NCBI GenBank assembly: GCA_014382715.1
Contig: JACNJD010000200.1
Coordinates: 1-54,703, forward strand
Source: Candidatus Desulfacyla euxinica
GTDB taxonomy: Bacteria; Desulfobacterota; DSM-4660; Desulfatiglandales; Desulfatiglandaceae
DNA: 54,703 nucleotides
Direction of reading: 5' to 3'
The position numbers were made by a program, and so were the translations under genes. The first letter of the stretch is position 1. The number at the start of each line of letters is the position of its first letter. The notes under the pieces are model-generated. The model searched no databases and had not been told where the DNA came from. It saw only the letters and a program-made list of their open reading frames with translations. Positions 20,253 through 28,350 of the stretch are shown one piece after another.

Positions 20253-20336
20253 GGATACTTGATACTTGTTGTAGCGAAGCGGAAATCCCGTCTTCAGCGG
20301 GAATGCTGGTCGAAGATCCCGTTTTTAAGCGGGGAT
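20253..20336 (+). repeat. Double-hairpin dispersed repeat, copy B
   Basis: ggatacttgatacttgttgtagcgaagcggaaatcccgtcttcagcgggaatgctggtcgaagatcccgtttttaagcggggat. Confidence 0.85.
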
Positions 20337-20497
20337 ACCGGGTACCGGATATTGGATGGTGGGCATCCAAACATCTGAAACCCAAAACCTGAAACCTTTT
20401 GTGTGAAGACCCGGATGACAAACATTTTTGGCCCTGTTTATCCCGGGTTTCGGTATAAATCGCTCAATAATAACAGAGAACAGGAGGCATAAGAGAC

Positions 20498-21355
20498 ATG
20501 GAGAAAAATGGACAAGCAGCATTGGTGACAGGGGCAAGCAGCGGGATCGGAAGGGAAACGGCGATTATGTTGGCGGAAAAGGGTTTCCAAGTCCTGGCGG
20601 CTGCACGACGCATGGACCGTCTTGTTGAACTGGCAGGTCAGGTCGAGGGAATTACACCCATGGATGTGGATCTCTCTGACCTTGATGACCTTGAAAAATT
20701 TTGTCAGCATATTTCAGGGCTATCGGAACCTGTCTCCGTGCTCATAAACAACGCCGGATACAGTTTAAGGGGTGTCCTCGAGGATGTGGTTATAGAGGCC
20801 GCTAAAAGAATGTTTCAGGTCAACGTATTTGCACTCATGCAGGTTACTCAGGCCTGTCTGCCGGGTATGCGCAAAATGAGAGGGGGGACAATTGTTAATC
20901 TGAGCTCAATGGCCGGGAAATTCGCATTCCCCGGAAGCGGACCATATGCGGCGACAAAACATGCAGTAGAGGCGATTACCGATGCCCTGCGTATAGAGGT
21001 CAGACCCTTTGGTATCAGGGTGGTGGCCATACGCCCCGGCTTTATTGCAACTGAGTTCAATGATGTGGCAACTACTGAGACCGGAGATCTTTTTGCCAGG
21101 ACCGATCCTGATTATAAACCGGTATACGAGACATCCGGGAAGGGGATCGGCAGCATGTTTGCGGGTGTGACCGTACCCGGGCCTGAACTGATTGCCAAGA
21201 TCATTATAGATGCAGTGCTTTCAGATTCGCCTAAAGGCATATACCATGCAGGCCTTTTCAGTGAAGAGTTCCTGGGAAATCGTGCCAGTCTTGATGATGA
21301 GGGGTTTGATGAATATATATCTGAGAAAACCGGGCTGAAAGACTTAAAGCTTTAG
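20498..21355 (+). CDS. SDR family oxidoreductase
   Basis: 285 aa; 'ALVTGASSGIGRETA', 'NNAGYSLRG', 'YAATKHAVEA'. Confidence 0.93.
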   Translation: MEKNGQAALVTGASSGIGRETAIMLAEKGFQVLAAARRMDRLVELAGQVEGITPMDVDLSDLDDLEKFCQHISGLSEPVSVLINNAGYSLRGVLEDVVIEAAKRMFQVNVFALMQVTQACLPGMRKMRGGTIVNLSSMAGKFAFPGSGPYAATKHAVEAITDALRIEVRPFGIRVVAIRPGFIATEFNDVATTETGDLFARTDPDYKPVYETSGKGIGSMFAGVTVPGPELIAKIIIDAVLSDSPKGIYHAGLFSEEFLGNRASLDDEGFDEYISEKTGLKDLKL

Positions 21356-21392
21356 ACGTCGACAACGGCACCTGGCCTCCTGAACGTCTGCA

Positions 21393-22823
21393 CTAATTCC
21401 TGTTGAAGACAAGAGATTTTACGGTAACGGGAAATACCTGATCGCCAATTAGAGGTTCGCCGATATCGATCCAATCTCCTTCTTTCAGAATGAGTTCATC
21501 CAACGATAGCAAATTCGTTTTCAAACCGGTTTCGCGGCGGATAACGTTTCCCACACTGCATGCGATATCCTTTTCAAAGATCAGGATAATCGGTATCTTA
21601 TTATTGATGGAGTTGGGGAGAGCTGCTTCAACGGATTTTGCAAATAACTCTAAATCGGGATAATAAGCCCTGACCGGATCCTTGAAATACAGGGCAACAA
21701 TCTCGTCGCCTTCGTTTAGATCAAATCTTTGAAATGAGGCATTTACCTCTGAAATAACGTGGGCTACACTTAATTGTGGTTCTTCAATATCCACTCTGAT
21801 AACAGGGACATTTTTTAGGGGAAATGAGATTTGATCATCCATGAATCCGGACGAACCGGAAATGGATAAGGAGTAAGCGCCTGCCCCTATTACAGTCGCT
21901 CTGATCTTGTTGTCGGGCTCTATGATCGGAGAGGTTAGCCCTGGCGTCAGGGAATTTATCTTATCGGCCAGCATCGGCCCCAGATCGTTGTAACTTCCAT
22001 TGCCTCCATATATCAGCTCTGCGACACCGCCTGAAAATGAATACTCGTCTATTTTACCCGGAAAAATTAGATCATCCGTCAGCATCAGCTGTTTGGCCAA
22101 AGACGAGGTTGCAGGACCGGTAATTACTTCCATCAGTACTTCGGCAAACTTTGCCGCGATCCTTTCAATATCCTCCCTTGGGATCTGATCCCCAACCTTG
22201 TAATTCAATCCAATATATTCCATAACCTTCAACGCAGGTCCATCAATCCTCCAGATTATTCCCTCAGAATCTGCTGCAAGTAATCTGCCACCTATAGATA
22301 CACAACTTGTAGAGAGGATTTCACCATGTTTTGATATGGCAATATTGGATGTTCCTCCGCCAATGTCACAGGAGAGTATGGTTTTGCGATATTCCTTTGA
22401 TCTGGCTGTCGCCCCTGAGCCCAATGCCGTAAGAAAACTTTCAAAATTTGCCCCTGCTGTTGCAGCGACGAAATCCCCTGCACCATTGGACAGGAATTCT
22501 ACGAGCTGTTTTGCATTTTTTTTCTTGGCTGTTTCTCCGGTTATAATGACTGCGCCACTCTGAATGTCTACACGATGCATTCCCGCGTGTTGATACTCTT
22601 CCTTTAGAAATTCAGACAACCTGTCCATATCGATTGTGTCGTCATCCATTAGGGGCGTATCGATAATTCGCCCCTCATAAATTATATTTCTCTCTTTGAT
22701 ATTAAAACGACGGGAGGGGGAATGGGGGTCTCTTTCCAATATCAGACTTGAAAAGGCTAGATGACTTGTTGAGGTTCCCACATCAACGCCAACTGAAAGT
22801 AATTCAATTCTATCTGTTTCCAC
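21393..22823 (-). CDS. EutA-like ethanolamine ammonia-lyase reactivating factor family (ASKHA ATPase)
   Basis: 'SVGVDVGTSTSHLAFSSLILERD...RRFNIKERNIIYEGRIIDTPL', 'GAVIITGETAKKKNA', 'SCDIGGGTSNIAI'; GTG start at 22823 preferred over ATG 22859, which lies next to repeat sequence. Confidence 0.85.
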   Translation of the reverse strand: METDRIELLSVGVDVGTSTSHLAFSSLILERDPHSPSRRFNIKERNIIYEGRIIDTPLMDDDTIDMDRLSEFLKEEYQHAGMHRVDIQSGAVIITGETAKKKNAKQLVEFLSNGAGDFVAATAGANFESFLTALGSGATARSKEYRKTILSCDIGGGTSNIAISKHGEILSTSCVSIGGRLLAADSEGIIWRIDGPALKVMEYIGLNYKVGDQIPREDIERIAAKFAEVLMEVITGPATSSLAKQLMLTDDLIFPGKIDEYSFSGGVAELIYGGNGSYNDLGPMLADKINSLTPGLTSPIIEPDNKIRATVIGAGAYSLSISGSSGFMDDQISFPLKNVPVIRVDIEEPQLSVAHVISEVNASFQRFDLNEGDEIVALYFKDPVRAYYPDLELFAKSVEAALPNSINNKIPIILIFEKDIACSVGNVIRRETGLKTNLLSLDELILKEGDWIDIGEPLIGDQVFPVTVKSLVFNRN

Positions 22824-22857
22824 TGTTGATCTCTCAAAATGCCTCACGCAAAGACGC

Positions 22858-22890
22858 AAAGATTTTCTTGTTTTTTGTGACAGAAAACTA
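22858..22890. repeat. 33-bp exact direct repeat, copy 2
   Basis: Identical to 13154-13186. Confidence 0.9.
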
Positions 22891-22923
22891 GTGTCCTGTC
22901 ATTTATGTGATGTCGCAACTATG

Positions 22924-23007
22924 GCCGTCATTCCCGCAAACGCGGGAATCCAGGGAAATCATCCTACCTCGGCGAGACTGGACTCCCGCGTTTGCGGGAG
23001 TGACGGC
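22924..23007. repeat. 84-bp long inverted repeat (29-bp arms, 27/29), each arm itself palindromic
   Basis: gccgtcattcccgcaaacgcgggaatcca ... tggactcccgcgtttgcgggagtgacggc. Confidence 0.85.
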
Positions 23008-23184
23008 TTTGGAGATTTTTTACGAGACCATCAAAAGTGAAACTGGGAAAAACAGAAGAATGTTGATACCCCTTATCCAATTTCCAGTTTCAAATTTCCA
23101 GTTTCGGCATCCGATTTCCGATTCGCTAATACACCCCATTTAGACAAAAGTGTAAGCTTGTGGATGAAGGATGCCCCGTATTGC

Positions 23185-23682
23185 TTACATAGCAGCCTGT
23201 AAGGCCGCACCCTCTTTTTGTGCAGCAGACAGCCTCTCTGCCGCATCTTTCTTTTTATAGTTGCTCACACGGTCAGCGTTCACGTACTCCACGGCCTTTA
23301 CCTCACAGAACCGTACGCACTGAGGGTCACCCCCGCAAAGGTCGCACTTGAACACCTTCCTGTCGATGATGTTGTAATTCATGGCGCCAAAAGGGCACAC
23401 AGCCACACATGAACGGCAGCCGATGCAAACCTCATAATCAACCGTCACAAACCCGAGGTCTTCATCGCGGGAAAGAGCCTTCACAGGACAGACATTCATA
23501 CACGGGGCATCCTCACATTGCTGGCAGGACATGGGAACATACAGCCCTTCAGACTCCCATTTCATCACCTTGATTCTACTTCTTGCCGGGTTGGAAACAC
23601 CATCATGCATTACCGAACATACGAGTTCGCACAGCCGGCATCCGGTACATTTCTGGTGATTTATCATTAGGACTTTCTCCAT
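23185..23682 (-). CDS. multi-[4Fe-4S] ferredoxin-type subunit (HycB/AorA/BamC-like)
   Basis: 165 aa; 'CTGCRLCELVC', 'CQQCEDAPCMNVCP', 'CIGCRSCVAVCP', 'CDLCGGDPQCVRFC'. Confidence 0.92.
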   Translation of the reverse strand: MEKVLMINHQKCTGCRLCELVCSVMHDGVSNPARSRIKVMKWESEGLYVPMSCQQCEDAPCMNVCPVKALSRDEDLGFVTVDYEVCIGCRSCVAVCPFGAMNYNIIDRKVFKCDLCGGDPQCVRFCEVKAVEYVNADRVSNYKKKDAAERLSAAQKEGAALQAAM

Positions 23683-23800
23683 TGATCTTCTCCTCTCGAA
23701 ATGAAATCGCCCCCCGTCTTATTGAGGGGGTTGTTTCATGGAATTTTAACAAGTTAAACACAGCCGGTTTTAAAACCGTCTCAGCGGTATAATCTGCGGA

Positions 23801-25741
23801 TTAGATCAGATGGGACGGCTCTTTATCCAATCCGAGTCTCTCTAATGTCTCTGCTGTGGGAACACCGTTCTTATCCCAGTTATGATGTTCATAAAATTCA
23901 TCAATCATCTTAGTGAATTTTTCGCGATCTATGGTTGCGCCGATGATATCCGGGGCACCGCGTCTGCACGGTTCATCAAAATAGCGATGACTCAGGGTGT
24001 CCCCCTTTTTGAGGTCATCTCTTTCCAACCCTTCTCTCAGGTTGAATAACCTCTCTATATTATTGCATCTCTCAGCCACTTCCCAGATCTCTTCAGGGGT
24101 CATTTCCAATCCGGTGTTGTAATAGATCACCTTTGGCCAGTCCTCAAAATTAGGAAGGGTGGCGCCCAAAAATACTGTGTGATATTTGCAGATGCCAAGG
24201 CAGTCCACCGCCATGTAGCAGTTCTCCTGCCAGTAGACCTGCCACGGTTTTCCCTCATAAGCTGTATGTTCTGAGCTTAGGGGCCCGTCATAGGGTATTG
24301 GACTGCTGTAGATCTTCCTGAGAACCTTCTCCGGGAGATGGTACAGGTCGATGGCAGGCCGGCTCCTAAGATGGTCAGATCCCCTTGAGGCGGTGGCAAT
24401 ATTAAGGGCCAGGGCCGGAGTTCCCCTCTCATCAGAGTGGAGATTATTCATACCCTTGACCTGAACAAGATAATCAAAAGAATTCTTGCCTATCTTCTCG
24501 GCGGCCGGGAGTCCTCCGTCAGCGAGTGTGTCACCGAGCCAGCCCTTTCTAAAGCAGATGCGCTCGACCATTTCTAAAAGTGCTTCATCATTCCCAAACC
24601 TTAGCTCGAGACCGTCCGTATCTTTGTTAGTGAGGATGCCTAATTCGTAGAGTTCCATGGCCCATGATATTATGCTCCCGATCTCAAGATTATCGACACC
24701 AAACTGGTTAACGAGATGGTTCCCTGCAAAAACGGTCTCAGCGTTCTTACAGTCGGGTTCTCCTCCAAAGGCCCCGAGAGAGGTGTATTCCGGTCCCTCA
24801 TCATATTTTCCCGCAAAGGGTCCCGAAGGGACCTTGTACTGGGCACGGCAATGGACCTGGCATCCGAAGCAGCCGGTCATATGGTATGGCCCCATGGTCT
24901 CTTCGCAGATTTCGTCAATCCGTTCCGGTTCGATATCATCTGCATTTTCGCATTGATTGTACTGAAAATTCCTGGTCCTAACGCCGCCCCAGGAGTTGGT
25001 TGCCCCCCAGATAAATGGGGTTCCCAAGGCTCCCTGGGTCTGATTTACCTTGGCGCTGGTAATCTGGTTGATGAAATGCTTGTTATGCTCGAGCGCTTCA
25101 ACCGGATGGGCGATTTCTATATCCATGGAGCCCCTCGCGGCTACGGCCTTGAGGTTTTTAGATCCCATCACGCATCCCATGCCTGTTCTGCCGGCCGAGT
25201 TCTTTATGCCGGTCATTACATTGGCAAATGTCACAAGGTTTTCGCCCGCAGGACCGATAACCGCGGATTTGATGTCTTCATCACCGAGTTCTTCTCTGAT
25301 GGCCCACTGTGTATCAGTAGTGGTCTTGCCCCAGAGATGCCCTGCATCACGGATTTCGATTTCCCCGTTGTGGATCCAGATATAAACAGGTTTCTCTGCC
25401 TTACCCTTTATGACCAGATGATGAAAACCGGCCCAGGCCAGTTCAGGTGCAAAAAAACCGCCCATATTTGCGCTTCCCAACATGTTGGTGAGTGGGGATT
25501 TGGCCATGACGTGTGTCCTCGCCGTTGCCGACGCGCACGTAGCCGTCAGGATACCGCCGCTTATGATAAGGGCATTGCCAGGCCCGAGAGGGTCACAGCC
25601 TTTTTCCGTATGATTCAATAATAAATACGCATCCAGACCTCTTCCGCCCAAGAATTTTTTCCTCACCTCGAGCGGGATCGGTTTGGTCTCGATGTCTCCT
25701 GTTGTGAGATCAATATATGCTATCTTTCTGTTTAATGCCAT
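23801..25741 (-). CDS. tungsten/molybdenum aldehyde ferredoxin oxidoreductase family (AOR/BamB-like)
   Basis: About 646 aa; 'KKFLGGRGLDAYLLLNHT', 'ARTHVMAKSPLTNMLGSANMGGFFAPELAWAGFHHLVIKGKAEKPVYI'; internal ATG 25741 matches the family N-terminus. Confidence 0.93.
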   Translation of the reverse strand: MALNRKIAYIDLTTGDIETKPIPLEVRKKFLGGRGLDAYLLLNHTEKGCDPLGPGNALIISGGILTATCASATARTHVMAKSPLTNMLGSANMGGFFAPELAWAGFHHLVIKGKAEKPVYIWIHNGEIEIRDAGHLWGKTTTDTQWAIREELGDEDIKSAVIGPAGENLVTFANVMTGIKNSAGRTGMGCVMGSKNLKAVAARGSMDIEIAHPVEALEHNKHFINQITSAKVNQTQGALGTPFIWGATNSWGGVRTRNFQYNQCENADDIEPERIDEICEETMGPYHMTGCFGCQVHCRAQYKVPSGPFAGKYDEGPEYTSLGAFGGEPDCKNAETVFAGNHLVNQFGVDNLEIGSIISWAMELYELGILTNKDTDGLELRFGNDEALLEMVERICFRKGWLGDTLADGGLPAAEKIGKNSFDYLVQVKGMNNLHSDERGTPALALNIATASRGSDHLRSRPAIDLYHLPEKVLRKIYSSPIPYDGPLSSEHTAYEGKPWQVYWQENCYMAVDCLGICKYHTVFLGATLPNFEDWPKVIYYNTGLEMTPEEIWEVAERCNNIERLFNLREGLERDDLKKGDTLSHRYFDEPCRRGAPDIIGATIDREKFTKMIDEFYEHHNWDKNGVPTAETLERLGLDKEPSHLI

Positions 25742-25742
25742 A

Positions 25743-26036
25743 TTACTTCCCCCCCTTCTTTCCATTCTTCTTGGATGCGGCCGCTTCCAGCCTGGCCATT
25801 TTTTCCTGAGCTATTTTTCTGTTTACGTCCCATACCGGTCCCCGTATTCTGGGAAGAGTCGAATTGACCCAGAACAGACGATACTCCATGCCGCAGGTGG
25901 GACATTTGGCATGATTTGCTCCCGGAGCAGGCTGGATTCTTTCCATACAGCTCGGGTTGTGGCACCGGACCTTGCCAAAGGTCCTGGTCTTGCGCAGACT
26001 CTCTGACGCTGACAATTGCTCTTTTTCTATTGCCAT
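25743..26036 (-). CDS. small zinc-ribbon protein in AOR/Hdr cluster
   Basis: 97 aa; 'CHNPSCMERIQPAPGANHAKCPTCGMEY' (CX4C...CX2C), Lys-rich C-terminus; ends next to the AOR start. Confidence 0.75.
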   Translation of the reverse strand: MAIEKEQLSASESLRKTRTFGKVRCHNPSCMERIQPAPGANHAKCPTCGMEYRLFWVNSTLPRIRGPVWDVNRKIAQEKMARLEAAASKKNGKKGGK

Positions 26037-26066
26037 ATTACTCTCCTTTCCTTTGTTATAATGGTT

Positions 26067-26561
26067 TTATACCCTCTTGTATATGGGTGTTACTCGATGC
26101 AATGCCTCAGCATAACCGGTTTTCTTACACCGGGGACAGACTGCCAAAAGGTCGCCTAAGAGTTTTCCTTTGTCCGGGTTTTTCTGTAGATATTCAAATT
26201 CCTTTTTGGGCATCAGATACTCCCCGCAGTCATGACAGAAGACCGCGTATTTCTTATGACCGCGCTCTAACAGGAGTTCCCTCAACTCCATCATGAAAGT
26301 CTGGAATTCAACCCCGCTCGGACAGAAAAAGGTGCACTCCTGACAGGTCAAACAATACCACAAGGCCTCTTCTTCTTCAATATCATCTGGGGCTAATGAC
26401 AGTCGTTCCACCACGCCTCTCGGTGAGCGCAGGTATACGTACTCCCCGTAAAAATCGAGCATGGGGCAGACCGCAGAGCATTTCCCGCACTCTAAACAAG
26501 AATTGAGATTGTTCTTTAATATACACTGCTTTATTTCAATTTTGATATCAGTTAGTTGCAT
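26067..26561 (-). CDS. HdrC-like 4Fe-4S protein with C-terminal zinc-ribbon-like extension
   Basis: 164 aa; 'CLECGKCSAVCPMLDF', 'CLTCQECTFFCPSGVE', then 'CHDCGEYL...CPRCKKTGY'. Confidence 0.85.
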   Translation of the reverse strand: MQLTDIKIEIKQCILKNNLNSCLECGKCSAVCPMLDFYGEYVYLRSPRGVVERLSLAPDDIEEEEALWYCLTCQECTFFCPSGVEFQTFMMELRELLLERGHKKYAVFCHDCGEYLMPKKEFEYLQKNPDKGKLLGDLLAVCPRCKKTGYAEALHRVTPIYKRV

Positions 26562-26643
26562 GATTAGGTTAATGTGATTATGTAATGTTTTAAATGGCCT
26601 TTACGTCCTTAACTTCCCCGCTGCAAGCGGGATAAATAGGCAC

Positions 26644-28338
26644 TTACAAAATAGTGGCGCTGACCATGGCTAAGATTTCTTCGTCGGTAAATCCCTTTAA
26701 CTGAACGGCACTGCTCAGGCATGAGGCCGCACAAAGGCCGCACCCTTTGCACTCAGCCTGATTCACAGCGGCAATTCTCCGGGTGTGCTTCGGGGAGACA
26801 CTGACATCGGTCCAGTCAATGGCTCCGAAAGGGCAGATCTCCACGCATCTTCCGCAGGCAGAGCACATAACCGGGTTTACCTTGGCGATAAGGGCCTCGG
26901 TCACCACCCTGCCCTGGGACATGGGAGCGGCCGCCTTGGCAGCTGCAGCATAGCCCTGAGAGATGCATTCCACTATTTCCGTGGGATAACGTGCGCATCC
27001 TGCGATAAAGATCCCGTCTGCGGGAAACTCGACCGGTCTCAGTTTCTGATGGGCCTCCATGAAAAAACCTTCATTCCCGACCGGTATTTTCATCATCCGG
27101 GAGAGCGTCTGGTTGTCCTCCGCCGGCACTAAGGGTGTGGTCAGGATAACGGCATCCGCATTTAATTCAAGCTCTCTACCCATTAGTTCATGGTACACCC
27201 TGACCTTATTGGCCTCGTTTCCAACCCCATTGATCTCAGGGAGTCGATCAACTGTGTAGCGGACAAAACGAACGCCCACCTGCATCGCTTCTTGATAGTA
27301 TTCCTCGAAGACCTTTCCGAAGGCCATGATATCCCTTTGCAGGATGGTCACCTCTGCTTCAGGATCTGCTTCTTTTAGGAGAATGGCGTTTTTCATGGCC
27401 GTGATGCAGCAAAAGCGACCGCAATAGGGCATGTCATCAGTTCGGGCGCCCACGCAGTTTATCATTACAACGTCTTTCAGACCACTGTAGTCTCCCCTGT
27501 ATTGCTGTTCGAACTCGAGCTGGGTCATAACATTCTTGAAGAGATGGTATCCAAACATCCCTTCGGGCTTAAGTTCATTAGCACCGACAGCGACAATGAT
27601 GGTCCCTATCTTCAACTCACCGGTCCCGTCATTCTCCTTGATTGTAGCCGTAAAGTTCCCGATAAAACCTTTTACATCGATCAGCTCTGCTTGGAAATGT
27701 ACGCGTATGTTATTATGCTTCAAAACAGTATTTATCAGGGGGTCTATCAGATCCGAGGTAGGGACGTTGGAAGGGAAAACCCTGTTGACATCTCTTAAAA
27801 GACCGCCTAACCGATCCCTCTTTTCCAGGAGTTCAACATGATAACCCTGGTTTGCCAAAGTCAGGGCGGCTGACAGACCGGAGATCCCTCCGCCAATGAT
27901 CAACGACGACGGCAGCACTTCTGTAGAGAGGTCCTCCGCAGGAGTCAGCAGACTTACCTTGGCCACCCCCATCCGTACCAGGTCTTTGGCCTTATCGGTG
28001 GCATCATCCTGCTGGGTCATATGGACCCAGGAGCAATGCTCCCTCAGGTTGACAAATTCAAAGAGGTATTTGTTCAGCCCGGCTAACTCACAATTCTTCT
28101 TGAAAAGGGGTTCGTGGGTACGGGGGGTACACGAGGCGACTACTACCCGGTTCAGTTCCTGTTCTTCAATCTGGTTTCGTATGGAGGAGAGCCCATCTTC
28201 AGAGCAGGTGTAGAGATTCCCTTCGGTATGAACAACATCGGGGAGTGTGGCAGCATACTTCACCACCTCAGGGACATTGACCGTCCCGCCGATGTTTGTG
28301 CCACAATGGCAGATGAAAACACCTATTCTGATAGACAT
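26644..28338 (-). CDS. HdrA-like FAD/4Fe-4S heterodisulfide reductase subunit A
   Basis: 564 aa; 'IGVFICHCGTNIGGTVNV', 'SLIIGGGISGLSAALTLANQGYHVELLEK', two C-terminal ferredoxin motifs. Confidence 0.92.
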   Translation of the reverse strand: MSIRIGVFICHCGTNIGGTVNVPEVVKYAATLPDVVHTEGNLYTCSEDGLSSIRNQIEEQELNRVVVASCTPRTHEPLFKKNCELAGLNKYLFEFVNLREHCSWVHMTQQDDATDKAKDLVRMGVAKVSLLTPAEDLSTEVLPSSLIIGGGISGLSAALTLANQGYHVELLEKRDRLGGLLRDVNRVFPSNVPTSDLIDPLINTVLKHNNIRVHFQAELIDVKGFIGNFTATIKENDGTGELKIGTIIVAVGANELKPEGMFGYHLFKNVMTQLEFEQQYRGDYSGLKDVVMINCVGARTDDMPYCGRFCCITAMKNAILLKEADPEAEVTILQRDIMAFGKVFEEYYQEAMQVGVRFVRYTVDRLPEINGVGNEANKVRVYHELMGRELELNADAVILTTPLVPAEDNQTLSRMMKIPVGNEGFFMEAHQKLRPVEFPADGIFIAGCARYPTEIVECISQGYAAAAKAAAPMSQGRVVTEALIAKVNPVMCSACGRCVEICPFGAIDWTDVSVSPKHTRRIAAVNQAECKGCGLCAASCLSSAVQLKGFTDEEILAMVSATIL

Positions 28339-28350
28339 TGATCCATTTCC

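Noticed and set aside
24716-25621. 301-aa plus-strand ORF
   Set aside because: Entirely antisense to the well-supported AOR gene, with no recognisable family; typical shadow ORF.
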